DNA of 5,524 bases from positions 1-5,524 of the forward strand of contig CANJOX010000240.1 in assembly GCA_947475795.1 (NCBI GenBank), in the 5' to 3' direction. Position 1 is the first letter of the stretch; every line of letters begins with the position of its first letter. This document shows, in pieces, positions 1-5,524 of this stretch. A program made the translations under genes and the position numbers. Under the pieces are notes generated by a model. It was not told where the DNA came from. It saw only the letters and a program-made list of their open reading frames with translations, and made no database searches. Source of the DNA: Gemmatimonadota bacterium (GTDB taxonomy: Bacteria > Gemmatimonadota > Gemmatimonadetes > Gemmatimonadales > Gemmatimonadaceae).

Positions 1-179
1 CCACTTGCGCCGACGATCCAGCCCCACTGCACCTCCACATTGACGGCAGCGGCACGCATCGCTCCCCACTGATTGCGGAGCGCCCAGGCAATGGAGACGG
101 CCGTCAACGTCAGGATCGTTGGCCGCACCGCCGGATGCGCCCAGATGCCCCGATTCGACGGTGCTCCGGTCGTGGTCAC
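1..179 (-). CDS. Membrane protein N-terminus, probable flippase-like / LPG-synthase TM family (partial)
   Basis: Fifty-nine codons are visible before the left edge cuts the gene. It starts with GTG at 179, whose GTGA overlaps the TGA stop of the upstream glycosyltransferase. A GTGAGG Shine-Dalgarno-like stretch at 187-192 sits 7 nt upstream, and an in-frame TGA lies just before it, so this is the first possible start. After about 18 polar residues comes a hydrophobic segment (about residues 20-36, TILTLTAVSIAWAL), then an NQWGAMRAAAVNVEVQWGWI stretch leading into what looks like a second membrane helix. A membrane helix, a short W-x-x-M/L amphipathic loop and a second helix beginning at a W are typical of the N-terminus of UPF0104 / lysylphosphatidylglycerol synthase transmembrane proteins (flippase-like domain). 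The family call is inference from about 40 residues. Another polytopic envelope protein is possible. Its place after two glycosyltransferases fits a role in membrane lipid or glycolipid handling. Confidence 0.55.
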   Translation of the reverse strand, partial: MTTTGAPSNRGIWAHPAVRPTILTLTAVSIAWALRNQWGAMRAAAVNVEVQWGWIVGAS

Positions 180-1393
180 GCGGTCGCCTCACGGTAGTGC
201 GCGAGGTAGCGATCGGCGACGGACGCTGGGGAGAACCGCAGGAGCATGTCTTCCCGGGCGAGTGCGCCCAGTCGTCGCGCCAGCGGTTCGTCGGTCAGCA
301 GCCGCACAATCGCCGTCGCCAGCGCTTCCGTGTGACCCACGGTGACCAGTGTCCCGCCGTGATCGGGTCGGACGACATCAAGCAACCCGCCGTCTGCGTA
401 GGCAACGACCGGGGTGCCGCACAACTGTGCTTCGACCGCCACCAGGCCGAGTCCTTCTTCCCGCGAGGGGATCGCGACGAGCGAGGCCCCCTGATAGAGG
501 GGAACGAGCGCCGGCTGCGGTAACGCGCCGTACCAGCGGACGCGGTGCGCGATCCCCAAGGCTTGAGCTCGCGCCATGAGGACGTCGCGATCGGGACCGT
601 CTCCGACCACGTCCAGGATGGCCCGGGTCGGCTCGCCACCTGCCGCGACGGCGTGCATCGCCGGCGTCGCCATGGCATCCAACAGGTCGGCGATCCCCTT
701 CTGCGCATTGAGACGGCCAACGAAGAGGACCCCGCTCCGAATCGCCGGCGTCCCGTCCGGTTCCGGCTTGGGCACGCCGAAGTGCCGCACATCGACTGGC
801 ATCGGTGACACGGCGATTGCCGAGGCCGGCGCGATGCGGCTTGCCGTGTCGGCGAGCCACCCGGAGACGGCGGTGCAGACGGATGCCTGCGCGAGCACCG
901 CCCGCATGATGCCGTGCGACGCGCCGACCTTAGTGGCGAGCCGCACGTCCGATCCATGCATGGTGATCACCAGCGGGGGATCACCGGCCCGCCGGGTCCG
1001 CCACAGCGCGAGAGCGGCGGGGAACCACCAGTGTGCATGGACGACCGCATACGGGTCGCCAGCGGCGGCAGCGTCGTCGATCTGCTCACGAACGGCGCGT
1101 CGCAGAGCCCGCAGAAGGCCCACGAGTGCCACCTTCCCGCTCCACGACGCCGTGACCTGTTCGGCCATGCTGCCGGAGTAGGCCAGCGTCATCCGGTCCT
1201 CGCTGGCATACGGAATGCGCCGGATAGGTACGCGCTCGATCGTGGCGGCCGCGCCGGCGCCGGCCCCTCCGGGGGCGATGATCTCCACCCGCGCACCGGC
1301 GGCCTGTAGTGCAACGGCCAGACGCAGCACGAACGATCCGGCAGCGTCGCCTTCGAAACGCGGCACATTGTGCGTGACGAAGAGGATCCGCAT
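176..1393 (-). CDS. GT4-family glycosyltransferase (GT-B fold)
   Basis: This 405-residue protein transfers a sugar from an activated donor to an acceptor, probably on the cytoplasmic face during surface glycan or glycolipid assembly. The N-terminus MRILFVTHNVPRFEG followed by a Gly-rich loop is typical of the acceptor-side Rossmann domain, with VVHAHWWFPAALAL at 117-130 and HGSD at 146-149. The donor-side domain opens with FVGRLNAQKG at 224-233 and VVGDGPDRD at 262-270. It carries the retaining-enzyme E-x7-E motif at E313 and E321 (EGLGLVAVE), then CGTPVVA at 325-331. Length is normal for the family, with no signal peptide or membrane helix. The ATG at 1393 gives the canonical N-terminus. There is no clear Shine-Dalgarno in the 26-nt gap after the GT2 gene, so translation may be coupled. 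Sugar and acceptor cannot be read from the sequence. Confidence 0.93.
   Translation of the reverse strand: MRILFVTHNVPRFEGDAAGSFVLRLAVALQAAGARVEIIAPGGAGAGAAATIERVPIRRIPYASEDRMTLAYSGSMAEQVTASWSGKVALVGLLRALRRAVREQIDDAAAAGDPYAVVHAHWWFPAALALWRTRRAGDPPLVITMHGSDVRLATKVGASHGIMRAVLAQASVCTAVSGWLADTASRIAPASAIAVSPMPVDVRHFGVPKPEPDGTPAIRSGVLFVGRLNAQKGIADLLDAMATPAMHAVAAGGEPTRAILDVVGDGPDRDVLMARAQALGIAHRVRWYGALPQPALVPLYQGASLVAIPSREEGLGLVAVEAQLCGTPVVAYADGGLLDVVRPDHGGTLVTVGHTEALATAIVRLLTDEPLARRLGALAREDMLLRFSPASVADRYLAHYREATA
187..192 (-). promoter_or_regulatory. Ribosome binding site for the GTG start at 179
   Basis: On the minus strand GTGAGG lies 7 nt before the GTG at 179, inside the last codons of the GT4 gene. 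It supports the GTGA-overlap start of the partial membrane-protein gene. Confidence 0.45.
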
Positions 1394-1419
1394 GGGGCGC
1401 GGTGTCGGGCCGCGGCCGG

Positions 1420-2508
1420 TCAGCGCGCGTCGCGAGCGACGCCAGGCCCGGCCTCACCCGCCGCGTCGTGCCATGCCGCATCGGCCTCAGCGATCTGCTG
1501 AGCCGTGGCCAGATCGTCGAGTTCACGCCGGAGCTCGCGCACTTCCGACCGCTGTTGGGCGATCTGTTCTCCCAGCAGGCCGGTGGCGAAAAAGGTGGAT
1601 CCGAGCATGAGACACGTCTGAATCACGGTCCACACCCATCGCTGCCCCTGCCCGGTCACCGCGAGCCACGCAAGCGCGCCGACGCCCGACAGGACGCCAA
1701 TCGCGAAGAGGGCAACGCCGAGCATCCCGAAGGCCAGAAGCGGCTTCTGACCGAATTTCAGCTCGAACCAGACCGCGAGCATGTCGAGCACGCCGATCGG
1801 AATGCGCGACAGGCCGAACTTGGAGCGCCCCGAGTGGCGCGCATACAACGGCACCGGCACTTCCGTGACCGTAAACCCCTGTGCCGCCGCCATCACGATC
1901 ATGTAGCGATGAAAGTCCGGGCGCATGGGCAACGCCGCCATGACGTCGCGTCGGTACGCCTTGACGTTGTTGAGGTCACGGACGGGCACGTGGAAAAGGC
2001 TACGGCTGAGCTTGTTGTAAATGCCGGAGACGAACGCCTTCTCGTACTTGCCCTGCTTGTATCCCGTGACCATGTCCGACTCGCCGGCGAGAATCGGCGT
2101 CACGAGGCGCGGAATGTCTTCCGGCTTGAACTGCAGATCGGCGGGGTAGAACACCAGCACATCGCCGCGCGCCTGCAGGTAGCCCGTGCGCAATGCCTCG
2201 GCGATACCACGCTGTGCCCGGTGGCGCACGGGATGCAGGAATGGAAACCGTGCGCGCAGCTCCTGCAGCAGTTCCCAGCTGCCGTCCGTCGAGCCGTCAT
2301 CGACGACCACGACCTCGTAGCGCGCCGGCTGCGCACGGAACGTCTCCGCACAGAGCTCGAGGAAGAGCGCAAGATTCCCCGCTTCATCCTTGGCGGGCAC
2401 GAGGACGCTGACATCGACCACAGGCAGCGCGGCCGTGCGGGTGGGGTCGTGGCGGGCGGAGCGAACGGAGGCGGCCATGCGTGGAGGAGTGGGGGCGCGA
2501 TCGGGCAC
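1420..2508 (-). CDS. GT2-family glycosyltransferase, polyprenyl-phosphate (DPM1/GtrB/ArnC) type, membrane anchored
   Basis: This 362-residue inner-membrane enzyme probably transfers a sugar from a nucleotide donor to a polyprenyl phosphate, making a lipid-linked sugar for envelope glycans. The GT-A domain starts near residue 32 with VSVLVPAKDEAGN. It has VVDDGSTDGS at 68-77, the YPADLQ acidic motif at 121-126 (the DxD equivalent) and RDLNNVKAYRRD at 177-188. The family-typical basic-G-x-SK segment is HSGRSKFG at 225-232. Two membrane helices follow (about 258-284 and 291-313), as in GtrB-like proteins. A charged tail (about 314-345, EQIAQQRSEVRELRRELDDL) looks like a coiled coil. The start shown is GTG at 2508, 5 nt after the rpoN stop. 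ATG at 2478 (residue 11) is the alternative and leaves the catalytic domain intact; neither has a strong Shine-Dalgarno. The exact sugar is unknown. Confidence 0.92.
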   Translation of the reverse strand: MPDRAPTPPRMAASVRSARHDPTRTAALPVVDVSVLVPAKDEAGNLALFLELCAETFRAQPARYEVVVVDDGSTDGSWELLQELRARFPFLHPVRHRAQRGIAEALRTGYLQARGDVLVFYPADLQFKPEDIPRLVTPILAGESDMVTGYKQGKYEKAFVSGIYNKLSRSLFHVPVRDLNNVKAYRRDVMAALPMRPDFHRYMIVMAAAQGFTVTEVPVPLYARHSGRSKFGLSRIPIGVLDMLAVWFELKFGQKPLLAFGMLGVALFAIGVLSGVGALAWLAVTGQGQRWVWTVIQTCLMLGSTFFATGLLGEQIAQQRSEVRELRRELDDLATAQQIAEADAAWHDAAGEAGPGVARDAR

Positions 2509-2522
2509 GCGTCTCAGACGCG
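2508..2522. repeat. Perfect 7-bp inverted repeat across the rpoN stop / GT2 start
   Basis: The 15 bases read CGCGTCT-C-AGACGCG, two perfect 7-base arms around one central base. They contain the rpoN TGA stop (2514-2516) and end on the first base of the GTG start of the glycosyltransferase. In RNA this could form a hairpin of about 5 bp with a 5-nt loop. There is no U-tract, so it is not a standard intrinsic terminator. A role in translational coupling is only speculation. Confidence 0.5.
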
Positions 2523-4001
2523 CTTGCGCATGCGGGCCGGCAAGACGCCGAGCTGGTCGCGGTACTTCGCCACCGTGCGCCGTGCGATCTGGACGCCGGT
2601 TTGCTGGAGAATTTCGACGATCGCCTGATCGGTGAGCGGGTTCTTCGGATCTTCGCCGGACACGAGCTTCTGGATCTGGTCCTTGATGCCGCGGGCCGAG
2701 ACGTCGTCGCCATCGTTCGTGGCGAGACCCGACGAGAAGAAGAACTTGAGCGGCAGCACCCCGCGCGGTGTCTGTGCGAACTTCTCGTTGGTCACACGGC
2801 TGACGGTCGACTCGTGCATCCCCACCGCCTCGGCCACCTCACGAAGGGTCAGGGGGCGCAACGCCTGCACGCCGCGCTCGAAGAAATCTCGCTGCCGGTC
2901 GACGATGTAATGCATCACTTTCAGCATCGTCTGCCGGCGCTGCTCGATGGCCTGAATCATCCAGTTCGCCGAGTTCAGCTTGCTGGCGATGAAATCCTTG
3001 CTTTCGGTGTCGAACTTCTTTTTGTCGCGCGCGATGTCCTGATACGTCTGCGACAGTTTGAGCCGCGGCAGATTCCCGTCGTTCAGGAAGATGTGGTACG
3101 CCTGGTCGATCTTATCGACGACGAGGTCCGGAATGATGTAGTTGTCACCGGAGGCGCTGAAGCGCAGCCCGGGCTTCGGGTCCAGCCTGGCAATCGCATC
3201 GGCCGCCGACTGGACATCCTGCGCCGTGATCGCATACCGCTTCGCCACGTCGCTCCAGCGATGCCCGATCAGCTCTTCGAACGACTCGTTCACAAGCCGG
3301 TACGCGAGCGCCTCGCCCTGCCCGGCGGCACGCAACTGTAACAGCAGGCACTCGCGCAGGTCGCGTGCGCCGACACCCGGGGGATCGAGATCCTGGATGA
3401 TCGTCAGCATCTCGCGCATCTCCGCGTCGGTGAACGGCGCGACATCGGCATCGCGCTCCTCCGCCTCACGCTCGAGCAGTTCGTTCACACCACGCTGAAT
3501 TTCCTCGAGCGGACAGGCGAGATACCCGTCGTCCGAGATGTTGCCGACGAATTCATCGGCAAGGAATGCTTGGCGCGGTGAGAGATCAAGGAGCGACAGC
3601 TGAGCGGTGAGGTGATCGGAGAGATGGAGGGTGTCCACCGTGACCGGTTCGTACCATTCCCGTTGCTCGTTCTCCTCGCGCTGCCCGCCGGTTTCGAAAC
3701 CATCAAGCAGCACGGCCTCCCAATCGACCTCATCGTCGCCGGACTTCTCAGGCTCCGCCTCAACGGCGGCCTCCGGCTCGGAGAGATCCTGCGCCTCAGA
3801 CGCTTCGTCGGCATCGGAGGACTCGTCGTACTCATCCTCCGGCTCGACGAGTTCGAGAAACGGATTGGTGAGCAGCTCCTGCTTGAGGTGCTGTTGCAGG
3901 TCGAGCAGCGGCATGTACAACAAATCCATCGCCTGATACAGGCGTGGATTTGTCTTGAGCTCCTGCCGGAGTCCGGTGCTCTGCTGCAGGCCGGTTCTCA
4001 T
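2514..4001 (-). CDS. rpoN: RNA polymerase sigma-54 factor RpoN
   Basis: This 495-residue sigma factor directs RNA polymerase to -24/-12 promoters and needs AAA+ enhancer-binding activators to open them. Region I is at about 11-51 ([18 protein letters not shown] through LLTNPFLEL). Region II is a long, strongly acidic linker at about 53-116. The core-binding domain follows, with [23 protein letters not shown] at about 139-161 and [21 protein letters not shown] at about 203-223. A helix-turn-helix lies at about 385-408 ([20 protein letters not shown]). The diagnostic RpoN box [10 protein letters not shown] is at 473-482, close to the C-terminus. All domains are present and the length is normal. 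The ATG at 4001 overlaps the lptB stop as ATGA, and GAGGGAG at 4012-4018 gives a good ribosome site. The lptB-rpoN pairing is widespread, but the usual hpf/ptsN genes do not follow here. Region I lacks the glutamine-rich start and the classic MTPQL wording of many orthologues. Confidence 0.97.
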   Translation of the reverse strand: MRTGLQQSTGLRQELKTNPRLYQAMDLLYMPLLDLQQHLKQELLTNPFLELVEPEDEYDESSDADEASEAQDLSEPEAAVEAEPEKSGDDEVDWEAVLLDGFETGGQREENEQREWYEPVTVDTLHLSDHLTAQLSLLDLSPRQAFLADEFVGNISDDGYLACPLEEIQRGVNELLEREAEERDADVAPFTDAEMREMLTIIQDLDPPGVGARDLRECLLLQLRAAGQGEALAYRLVNESFEELIGHRWSDVAKRYAITAQDVQSAADAIARLDPKPGLRFSASGDNYIIPDLVVDKIDQAYHIFLNDGNLPRLKLSQTYQDIARDKKKFDTESKDFIASKLNSANWMIQAIEQRRQTMLKVMHYIVDRQRDFFERGVQALRPLTLREVAEAVGMHESTVSRVTNEKFAQTPRGVLPLKFFFSSGLATNDGDDVSARGIKDQIQKLVSGEDPKNPLTDQAIVEILQQTGVQIARRTVAKYRDQLGVLPARMRKRV

Positions 4002-5206
4002 TCGGTCAGGGCTCCCTCGTCCGCTTCGGCAAAGCGCGCCCGCAGGCGCGCTGTCAGCGTGGGTCCAAGGTAGATCTCCGCGACCGTATCGTCGAACACC
4101 AGTTCGCGTACCGTGCCGGACACTTTGACTTGCCCGTCGAACATGATGTACGCCCGGTCCACAATGTCCAGGGTCTGCTCGACGTTGTGGTCGCTGATCA
4201 GCACGCCGATACCGCGGTGGCGCAGCCCCGCGACGATCGTCTGGATGTCGTGAACGGCGATCGGATCGACGCCGGCGAAGGGCTCGTCGAGCATCATGAA
4301 CTTTGGCTGCGTGACGAGCGCCCGCGTGATCTCGAGGCGGCGGCGCTCGCCGCCCGAGAGCTGGAACGCCCGGCTGTTACGCAGGTGCTTAATGCTGAGC
4401 TCGTCGAGCAGCGTTTCGAGACGGCTCTTTCGCTCCACGGCGGAGAGCGGCAACGTCTCGAGAATCGCGAGAATGTTCTGCTCGACGGTGAGCTTGCGAA
4501 AAATCGAGGGTTCCTGCGAGAGGTACCCAATGCCCTGTCGGGCACGCTGGTACATCGGCGTGCCCGTGATGTCCTTGCCGTCAAGCATGATCCGGCCGGA
4601 CTGCGGCTCGATGAGGCCGACCAGCATGTAGAAGGTCGTCGTTTTGCCGGCACCGTTGGGGCCGAGCAGTCCGACGATCTCCCCCTGCGCCACGTTGAGT
4701 GCGACATCGTTCACCACCCGCCGTCCGCGGTACGCCTTCACCAGCCCTTCTGCGGCGAGCACAGAGTCCCCAGCAACTGAAGCCACCGCCGGTACCGGCG
4801 CGCTGCCACCCGCCCGTGTCGTGTCACCGGCGTCATCCAAGTGGCGCGCGAGATCGGCGCGGTGGACGCGGATCGCCCCCCAGAGCCCCGCGACGACGTG
4901 CACCGGCGACTCCGGCGACAAGAGGCCACCGACTGGCAGCGTGATCACGCCGGCGGTCGCCAGCCGGGGGAGGAGGGCGGTGCCCAGATGGCTGCGCACC
5001 TCGCCGAGGGGAAGCCGCCGTCCGTCCTCGTGATCTTCGAGATAGCGACCGACGATGGCGTGCAACGCCGCACTCCCGTGCGCGTCGGAGGCCTCGATGA
5101 CCGCACGGAGCGCCTGCGCCAGCGCCCGATCGCCATGTACGATGCGATCGAACAGCGCCATCGTCTCCTCCAGCGTGGACGGCGTGGGCGAAGCAGCGTC
5201 GGTCAT
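3998..5206 (-). CDS. lptB: LPS export ABC transporter ATPase LptB with an N-terminal extension
   Basis: LptB hydrolyses ATP on the cytoplasmic side of the LptB2FG complex to extract LPS from the inner membrane and push it along the Lpt bridge. With the start used here (402 residues) the ABC domain fills about 148-385: Walker A GPNGAGKT at 182-189, Q-loop in [17 protein letters not shown] around Q231, signature LSGGE at 283-287, Walker B MMLDEP at 304-309 with catalytic E308, switch H340. The Q-loop segment and IYLGP near the C-terminus are typical of LptB. The family is normally about 240 residues, so the first 147 or so are extra: a predicted helical/mixed domain at about 15-125, then an Ala/Pro/Gly-rich linker at 126-148. 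I do not recognise the domain. ATG 5206 overlaps the preceding stop as ATGA. ATG 5161 (residue 16) has a better GGAGGAG site and is a real alternative. A TTG at 5290 is unlikely. Confidence 0.92.
   Translation of the reverse strand: MTDAASPTPSTLEETMALFDRIVHGDRALAQALRAVIEASDAHGSAALHAIVGRYLEDHEDGRRLPLGEVRSHLGTALLPRLATAGVITLPVGGLLSPESPVHVVAGLWGAIRVHRADLARHLDDAGDTTRAGGSAPVPAVASVAGDSVLAAEGLVKAYRGRRVVNDVALNVAQGEIVGLLGPNGAGKTTTFYMLVGLIEPQSGRIMLDGKDITGTPMYQRARQGIGYLSQEPSIFRKLTVEQNILAILETLPLSAVERKSRLETLLDELSIKHLRNSRAFQLSGGERRRLEITRALVTQPKFMMLDEPFAGVDPIAVHDIQTIVAGLRHRGIGVLISDHNVEQTLDIVDRAYIMFDGQVKVSGTVRELVFDDTVAEIYLGPTLTARLRARFAEADEGALTE
4012..4018 (-). promoter_or_regulatory. Ribosome binding site of rpoN
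   Basis: GAGGGAG on the minus strand lies 10 nt before the ATG at 4001, within the final codons of lptB. It supports the ATGA-overlap start and translation of rpoN from the lptB message. Confidence 0.6.
5165..5171 (-). promoter_or_regulatory. Possible ribosome binding site for an internal lptB start at 5161
   Basis: GGAGGAG on the minus strand lies 3 nt (5 nt from the GGAGG core) before an in-frame ATG at 5161. The ATG at 5206 has only AAGG two bases away, too close to be a good site. This may mark the true start, removing 15 residues, but the same bases also encode Leu-Glu-Glu in the longer frame. Confidence 0.35.
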
Positions 5207-5524
5207 GACCTTGGGCGGAATGTGGTGAGGTACAGCGTTTCGTTCACGGCCGCTGAAGGCGGCGGGCCCGATGGGACCGCCCCGCCCCAACGTTCGGGCC
5301 GACCAACCGCGTCGCGGCGCACCGCCACCGGCGGGACAGATACTGGTTTGGCCGGTGGTTTGGCCGGTGGTTTCGCCGGTGGTGTGGCCGGTCGCGTAGC
5401 CGGTGGTTTGCTCCCCTTCGCGGTACTATCAGCCAGACTATCGGGGGCCGGTTCGAGATACACCCCAGACGCGGAGGAATCTACACGAACGTCCCGCACG
5501 GAACCGGTGTCGAACTGGACGAAG
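5203..5524 (-). CDS. C-terminus of a probable OstA/LptA-like LPS-transport protein (5' part outside window)
   Basis: The frame is open from the right edge to a TGA at 5203-5205 that overlaps the lptB ATG, giving 106 visible residues. It begins in the middle of a gene with [14 protein letters not shown] and then ASGVYLEP, the alternating strand pattern (x-G-x-V-x-x-V-x-V...G-V-Y) seen at the end of OstA/LptA-type beta-jellyroll repeats, which carry LPS across the periplasm. A low-complexity tail follows (about residues 36-60, KPPA-type repeats), then a basic/Pro/Gly stretch and a terminal [11 protein letters not shown]. Position directly before lptB matches the lptA-lptB order of many Gram-negative bacteria. 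The family call rests on about 25 residues plus that context, so LptC or another periplasmic protein remains possible. A GTG at 5499 is an internal codon, not needed as a start, because the frame continues past the edge. Confidence 0.6.
   Translation of the reverse strand, partial: FVQFDTGSVRDVRVDSSASGVYLEPAPDSLADSTAKGSKPPATRPATPPAKPPAKPPAKPVSVPPVAVRRDAVGRPERWGGAVPSGPPPSAAVNETLYLTTFRPRS
5347..5406. repeat. Tandem repeat, five 12-bp units, encoding KPPA-type tetrapeptides
   Basis: On the plus strand the unit is TTTGGCCGGTGG. Copies one and two are identical, copy three differs by one base, and copies four and five are more diverged. Read on the minus strand, it is in frame with the OstA-like gene and encodes the units [16 protein letters not shown] and KPPA. 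The unit is a multiple of three, so copy changes would keep the frame. The product is probably an extended, basic, proline-rich linker. Confidence 0.85.

Noticed and set aside
119..523. Plus-strand frames near the left end (73-345, 119-523)
   Set aside because: They run across the GT4 C-terminus and the start of the next minus-strand gene, both of which have coherent protein sequence. No domain is seen in the plus frames.
1394..1419. GC-rich CCGGCCGCGGCC stretch between the GT2 and GT4 genes as a terminator
   Set aside because: There is no stable stem followed by a U-tract, and the 26-nt gap between same-strand genes argues for read-through.
1402..2628. Long plus-strand open frame of 408 codons opposite the GT2 gene
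   Set aside because: It is antisense to a gene with clear GT2 motifs and extends into rpoN. The translation is rich in Arg/His without recognisable domains, as expected for a GC-rich shadow frame.
2481..3341. Plus-strand open frame of 286 codons opposite rpoN
   Set aside because: It lies within unmistakable rpoN sequence including the RpoN box. No family resemblance is visible.
4130..4780. Plus-strand open frame of 216 codons opposite lptB
   Set aside because: It covers the ABC domain on the other strand. All the ATPase motifs are on the minus strand.
5207..5290. Upstream extension of lptB to a TTG at 5290
   Set aside because: It would overlap the preceding gene by 88 nt and uses a rare start. 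The ATGA junction at 5206 or the ATG at 5161 explains the start better.

Overview
The window is GC-rich, densely coded DNA from what looks like a Gram-negative (diderm) bacterium. All supported genes lie on the minus strand, so transcription runs from high to low coordinates. The lptB-rpoN pairing is the order seen in many LPS-producing bacteria. The glycosyltransferases downstream, instead of hpf/ptsN, point away from the classical proteobacterial arrangement. The base composition and the style of the proteins are compatible with Gemmatimonadota or a similar phylum, but that placement is inference and not proven here.

Layout in transcription order: (1) the C-terminal part of a protein running in from the right edge (5203-5524), probably an OstA/LptA-like LPS-transport protein with a proline-rich KPPA tandem repeat; (2) lptB, the LPS-export ATPase (3998-5206), carrying an unusual N-terminal extension of about 150 residues; (3) rpoN, sigma-54 (2514-4001); (4) a GT2 polyprenyl-phosphate-type glycosyltransferase with two C-terminal membrane helices and a coiled-coil tail (1420-2508); (5) a GT4 glycosyltransferase (176-1393); (6) the N-terminus of a membrane protein, probably of the flippase-like/LPG-synthase transmembrane family, running off the left edge (1-179).

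The junctions are extremely tight: ATGA overlap, ATGA overlap, 5-nt gap, 26-nt gap, GTGA overlap. The set therefore reads as one operon with translational coupling, whose promoter and terminator both lie outside the window. The likely common theme is cell-envelope glycolipid assembly. The OstA-like protein and LptB would move LPS to the outer membrane. The GT2 and GT4 enzymes would build a lipid-linked or surface glycan. The last gene may act on lipid in the inner membrane. RpoN is a transcription factor embedded among them. No RNA gene, CRISPR array, insertion sequence or gene-free stretch over 300 bases was found. The points most worth checking are the extended LptB, the rpoN-glycosyltransferase linkage, the proline-rich repeat and a hairpin spanning the rpoN stop and the next start.
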